Positions 35,909 through 37,724 of a DNA stretch of 37,724 nucleotides are shown one piece after another; position 1 is the stretch's first letter, and each line of letters opens with the position of its first letter. A program made the translations under genes and the position numbers. Below the pieces are notes generated by a model. That model had not been told where the DNA came from, did no database searches, and was given only the letters and a program-made list of their open reading frames with translations. Origin of the DNA: Pedobacter panaciterrae (GTDB taxonomy: Bacteria; Bacteroidota; Bacteroidia; Sphingobacteriales; Sphingobacteriaceae); assembly GCF_001636695.1 (NCBI RefSeq), contig NZ_LGEL01000054.1, positions 1-37,724 on the forward strand. Direction: 5' to 3'.

Positions 35909-36487
35909 ATGAAAAAATTAACTTTAACTCTTGTTTTATGTATCGCTGTGTTATTTGGGGCAAATGCACAGATACAAAAGGGAAATGTAATGATGGGTGC
36001 CAATCTATCTGACATTTCTTTTGGATTGGATAAACCGAACGTATTCAGCTTAAAAATCAATCCAAAAGCTGCATGGTTTGTTCAAGATGGATTAGCGTTG
36101 GGTGGCGATGTGTCATTTGGTCTCTCAACTGCTAAAAATGCTGGTACTGATATCAGTTATGGTGTAGGTGCTCTTGGACGCTATTATGGTACCACCGGAG
36201 CTAATGAGGTTGTTAAAAACTCAAGGTTCTTTGGTGAAGCTACTGTTGGCGTTTCAGGTGTAAATCCTTCAGTTGGTGGTTCCACTAATGGTTTAGGCTT
36301 TAGCTTTGGCCCGGGTTGGACTTATTTTGTAACACCTAGTATTGGTCTGGAAGCGTTACTTAAATACAACGGTGTTGTTGGATTTGGTAGCAGTGCTTAC
36401 GCACATAATCTTGGTCTTGGAGTAGGTTTCCAGATTTACTTGCCAGGAAAAGGTACAGCACGTAAAGTACAAAGAGATATGCAGTAA
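35909..36487 (+). CDS. outer-membrane beta-barrel protein
   Basis: This 192-aa exported protein has a signal peptide (MKKLTLTLVLCIAVLFGANAQ) and a mature part of alternating amphipathic beta strands rich in Gly and aromatics (GLALGGDVSFGLST, GVGALGRYYG, SRFFGEATVGVSG, LGFSFGPGWTYFV, IGLEALLKYNGVVGFGSS). This is the usual pattern of small 8-stranded OmpA/OmpW-like barrels found in many copies in Sphingobacteriaceae. The terminal strand (LGLGVGFQIYLPG) is followed by a short basic tail. It is likely transcribed alone, with a strong terminator 19 bp after its stop. Function unknown. Confidence 0.82.
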   Translation: MKKLTLTLVLCIAVLFGANAQIQKGNVMMGANLSDISFGLDKPNVFSLKINPKAAWFVQDGLALGGDVSFGLSTAKNAGTDISYGVGALGRYYGTTGANEVVKNSRFFGEATVGVSGVNPSVGGSTNGLGFSFGPGWTYFVTPSIGLEALLKYNGVVGFGSSAYAHNLGLGVGFQIYLPGKGTARKVQRDMQ

Positions 36488-36505
36488 TCATTACTCTTAA
36501 TCGTT

Positions 36506-36547
36506 AAAACGGGAGCAGCCTTAATTGGTTGCTCCCGTTTTTGTTTT
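36506..36547 (+). terminator. rho-independent terminator after the barrel gene
   Basis: AAAACGGGAGCAGCC (36506-36520) pairs with GGTTGCTCCCGTTTT (36527-36541) over 15 bp with one G-U and a 6-nt loop, followed by a T-rich run. This is the strongest terminator in the window. Confidence 0.9.
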
Positions 36548-36611
36548 TTTCCGAAGTCATTTAATTATATGGTATTTTGATGACGCGGTTTTCCTGTAAT
36601 CCCGGTATTGC

Positions 36612-36665
36612 CGTCATCTCTTTATTCTCGTTATTCTCGTTATTCTCATAATCTCTTTATTCTCG
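36612..36665. repeat. 9-bp TTATTCTCG minisatellite leading into the repeat array
   Basis: After a fragment CGTCATCTC (36612-36619), which is the start of the array unit, TTATTCTCG repeats at 36622-36630 and 36631-36639, with TTATTCTCA at 36640-36648 and a further TTATTCTCG at 36657-36665. It appears to be slippage at the edge of the larger array. Confidence 0.75.
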
Positions 36666-37076
36666 TCATCTCGACCGAAAGGAGAGATCTCTTGTTTGAA
36701 CCTTTAAGTCACCATGTACAGATCTCTCCTTGTAAGTAACATAGTAGTTCAAGAGATCTCTCCTTGTAAGTAACGTAGTAGTTCAAGAGATCTCTCCTTT
36801 CGGTCGAGATGACGAGATGGTAAAAACAATACAGCCGCCCTGCCGTCATCTCGACGAAGGAGAGATCTCTTGTTTGAACCCTTAAGTTACCATGTACAGA
36901 TCTCTCCTTGTGAGTAACATAGTAGTTCAGGAGATCTCTCCTTGTAAGTAACGTAGTAGTTCAAGAGATCTCTCCTTCGGTCGAGATGACGAGATGGTAA
37001 AAACAATGCAGCCGCCCTGCCGTCATCTCGACGAAGGAGAGATCTCTTGTTTGAACCCTTAAGTTACCATGTACAG
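36664..37076. repeat. nested palindromic repeat array (2 full units, 1 partial)
   Basis: Units start with CGTCATCTCGAC at 36664, 36844 and 37021, with periods of 180 and 177 bp; the third stops at 37076. In unit 1 the outer arms (36664-36694 and 36784-36814) are perfect 31-bp inverted repeats; in unit 2 (36844-36872 and 36962-36991) they differ by one missing base. Between the arms, a 34-bp element beginning AGATCTCTCC repeats at 36720, 36754 and 36788. Each unit could fold into a large cruciform or hairpin. It resembles the REP-like interspersed repeats of Sphingobacteriaceae. There is no gene inside. Confidence 0.88.
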
Positions 37077-37262
37077 TAGTGTCGAAGTCTGTTTCCGAAC
37101 TCAGCAAACTGTGGAGTTTCTCTACAATCTGGAATAACAAAAAAAACCACAACTACCTGAAAATCATATCGATGCCAAAAACAATCATGTTAGGCACTAT
37201 TATGTAGCATAGTCTAAACATAACTAACAAGAATTTTTAACTGAAATTTTAAAATAAATATT
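37077..37262. other. intergenic remainder after the repeat array
   Basis: The first part (about 37077-37130) is unrelated to the array unit but begins exactly where the third copy is cut, so it may be a different repeat or an old insertion junction. The rest is AT-rich leader for the next gene. No convincing ORF or clear promoter pair was found. Confidence 0.4.
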
Positions 37263-37574
37263 ATGAAAAAGATCATCTTATCAGCAGCATTTTTAGCATT
37301 AGCAGGATTAACTACAGTAAAAGCAAGCGATATTAAAAACCCAGTTAGAGTTGCTGTTCAACAAGACAGCGTTACAAAAGCTCCGGTAGAATTGAAAGAC
37401 CTTCCTGAGGCAGTTCAAAAAACACTACAATCTGAACCGGTTAAAGCATGGACTCCTACAGCTGCTTTCCTTGTAACAAATGCAGATAAATCTACATATT
37501 ATCAAGTTGATGTTAAAAAAGAAACAGAAACCGGTTCTTTGAAAATTGACAAAGACGGAAAAATCATTCAATAA
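37263..37574 (+). CDS. small secreted protein, PepSY-like
   Basis: This 103-aa protein has a signal peptide (MKKIILSAAFLALAGLTTVKA) and one small alpha/beta domain: a helix with ELKDLPEAVQKTLQSE, a strand pair around AFLVTN and YYQVDVKKE, and the end GSLKIDKDGKIIQ. This pattern is that of short PepSY-like (beta-lactamase-inhibitor-like) periplasmic proteins common in Bacteroidota, with a single module here. These are often abundant stress or envelope proteins of unknown role. It has an AT-rich leader without Shine-Dalgarno sequence. Confidence 0.72.
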   Translation: MKKIILSAAFLALAGLTTVKASDIKNPVRVAVQQDSVTKAPVELKDLPEAVQKTLQSEPVKAWTPTAAFLVTNADKSTYYQVDVKKETETGSLKIDKDGKIIQ

Positions 37575-37611
37575 TTTAAAGACCAACAATCCCTAAAGTT
37601 TAATTAACAAG

Positions 37612-37641
37612 CCACAAAGCCAGAGCAATCTGGTTTTGTGG
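37612..37641 (+). terminator. hairpin after the PepSY-like gene
   Basis: CCACAAAGCCAGA (37612-37624) pairs with TCTGGTTTTGTGG (37629-37641) as a 13-bp stem with one G-U and a GCAA tetraloop. The following TTAAATAACC is only weakly U-rich, so termination is likely but not certain. Confidence 0.6.
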
Positions 37642-37705
37642 TTAAATAACCAACCTATCCCCCTACATCTACTTTTTTTCTTTTATCCTTTTTAAAATAT
37701 AATAT

Positions 37706-37724
37706 CTGTCTCTTATACACATCT
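37706..37724 (-). other. Tn5/Nextera mosaic-end adapter (artefact)
   Basis: The last 19 bases are CTGTCTCTTATACACATCT, the reverse complement of the sequence at 1-19. This marks the library fragment or contig edge. Confidence 0.97.

Noticed and set aside
36720-36814. Regular 34-bp repeats as a possible CRISPR array
   Set aside because: Repeats are contiguous with no unique spacers, are part of a larger inverted repeat, and no cas gene is present.
1-37724. A composite Tn5-type transposon bounded by the terminal inverted repeats
   Set aside because: The 19-bp ends are the engineered mosaic end at the exact window edges; no transposase, target-site duplication or cargo pattern supports a real element.

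Overview
The window is an AT-rich chromosomal segment of a Bacteroidota bacterium, most likely Sphingobacteriaceae (Pedobacter-like). This is inferred from a SusC/SusD pair, a type IX secretion (T9SS) sorting domain, a PorV-family protein, short gene starts without strong Shine-Dalgarno sites, and TAnnTTTG-type -7 boxes. No rRNA, tRNA, IS element or CRISPR array was seen. Both ends (1-19 and 37706-37724) are the 19-bp Tn5/Nextera mosaic end in opposite orientation, so the window is a library-derived contig whose ends are not biological.

Region 1 (121-3216, +): a secreted beta-propeller/HEAT-repeat/cytochrome c protein. It converges on the next block at a palindrome that spans both stop codons.

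Region 2 (3217-20029): a sialoglycan utilisation locus. On the minus strand, in transcription order, are SusC (NanO-like), SusD (NanU-like), N-acetylneuraminate lyase, periplasmic mutarotase (NanM-like), MFS transporter (NanT-like), lipoprotein sialidase, bimodular sialate O-acetylesterase, ManNAc/GlcNAc 2-epimerase, GH20 hexosaminidase and an outer-membrane lipoprotein. A GntR/FadR regulator is divergent. Together they cover surface release, de-O-acetylation, outer- and inner-membrane uptake, and conversion of sialic acid through ManNAc to GlcNAc. No amino-sugar kinase, deacetylase or deaminase is present here. Two near-identical GTnnnAC palindromes lie at susC and immediately before the regulator start and look like its operators. 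A strong hairpin separates susCD from the catabolic genes.

Region 3 (20074-24036): a fused trehalose-6-phosphate synthase/phosphatase, overlapping tail-to-tail by 6 bp with a GH15 hydrolase that may be a trehalase.

Region 4 (24037-26782): an orphan FtsX/MacB-type permease. Its upstream region has a sigma-54-like -24/-12 element and two 16-bp palindromic sites exactly 21 bp apart, the layout of an enhancer-dependent promoter.

Region 5 (26936-32096): a four-gene cluster of a small T9SS-sorted protein, a PorV-like barrel, a 1009-aa collagen-like fibre protein with internal duplications, and a small secreted disordered protein, closed by a clear terminator. This is the most novel-looking protein system in the window.

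Region 6 (32203-37574): a 43-aa membrane miniprotein, an HD phosphohydrolase, a Gfo/Idh/MocA oxidoreductase, an 80-aa protein, DNA polymerase IV, an outer-membrane barrel, a nested palindromic repeat array (about 36612-37076) and a small secreted PepSY-like protein.
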